DNA of 13,652 bases from Actinomycetes bacterium (GTDB taxonomy: Bacteria > Actinomycetota > Acidimicrobiia > Acidimicrobiales > Acidimicrobiaceae). The stretch is taken from assembly GCA_021844725.1 (NCBI GenBank), contig JAKBSX010000021.1:1-13652 (forward strand), in the 5' to 3' direction. Both the position numbers and the translations under genes were made by a program. Shown here one piece after another: positions 13,524 through 13,652 of this stretch (position 1 is the stretch's first letter; every line of letters begins with the position of its first letter). The notes below the pieces were generated by a model. It saw only the letters and a list, made by a program, of their open reading frames with translations. It ran no database searches and had not been told where the DNA came from.

Positions 13524-13652
13524 TGCCATCCACTAGGTACGGCCAATGTAAACTTTGTTGGAATTCTAACATTTCGTTGTTTTGTCTGGATAAGCTGGTA
13601 GCAATGCAGAAAGTTCATTTCTAGGCAAAGGAGTATTGGGACAGTGTGAAAA
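13524..13652. other. Non-coding tail of the window, possible start of another gene
   Basis: No gene is complete here. GTTGGAATTCTAAC at 13557-13570 is a near-perfect 14-base dyad (one G-T mismatch) that might be an operator. AAAGGAG at 13627-13633 is followed by GTG at 13646, which could begin the next gene just before the window ends, but only two codons are visible. No clear terminator is seen after the methyltransferase. Confidence 0.3.

Overview
All credible genes in this 13.65 kb window lie on the + strand. There is no rRNA, tRNA or housekeeping marker, so the host is uncertain. The TnpB at the left edge has the sequence style of actinobacterial IS200/IS605-family TnpB proteins (by memory of the family). 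Base composition is intermediate: the repeat-gene region and small genes look AT-richer than the restriction-modification genes. My best guess is a mid-GC bacterium, possibly Actinomycetota, at low confidence. The gene content is that of an accessory (defence-type) island.

Layout: (1) 1 to about 1424 is the right part of an IS200/IS605-type element: a tnpB lacking only its first codons, then a hairpin-rich tail that probably encodes the omega (guide) RNA. (2) About 1425-5479 is a tandem family of leucine-rich-repeat-variant (LRV) genes with 26-residue repeats. The first unit is a 3' stump next to the IS, the second is frameshifted, and three are intact (399, 375 and 292 aa). The units share a 5' leader module and a 3' cap module but differ in repeat number (6, 15, 13, 11). 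There is direct evidence of sequence exchange between copies. (3) 5515-6440 holds two small unrecognised genes, one with a CxxC...CxxC pattern, and an 85-codon stump of a type ISP-like helicase-nuclease. (4) 6433-11338 is an intact type III restriction-modification pair, mod and res. Mod overlaps the helicase stump and res is nearly contiguous with mod. (5) 11338-12072 overlaps res by one base and encodes the N-terminal ATPase part of an OLD/RecF-like protein that stops early. (6) 12075-13523 is a second DNA methyltransferase with a TSPPYW motif and a degenerate-looking N-terminal half.

Working picture: mod, res, the OLD-like ATPase and the second methyltransferase are packed as one transcription unit and could act together against foreign DNA. 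Several edges look like recombination scars (IS/LRV, helicase stump/mod, truncated ATPase/methyltransferase). The LRV array is the least understood part. Its modular, recombining paralogs with a conserved leader resemble a diversity-generating surface or binding-protein locus. That is inference; no function can be read from the sequence.
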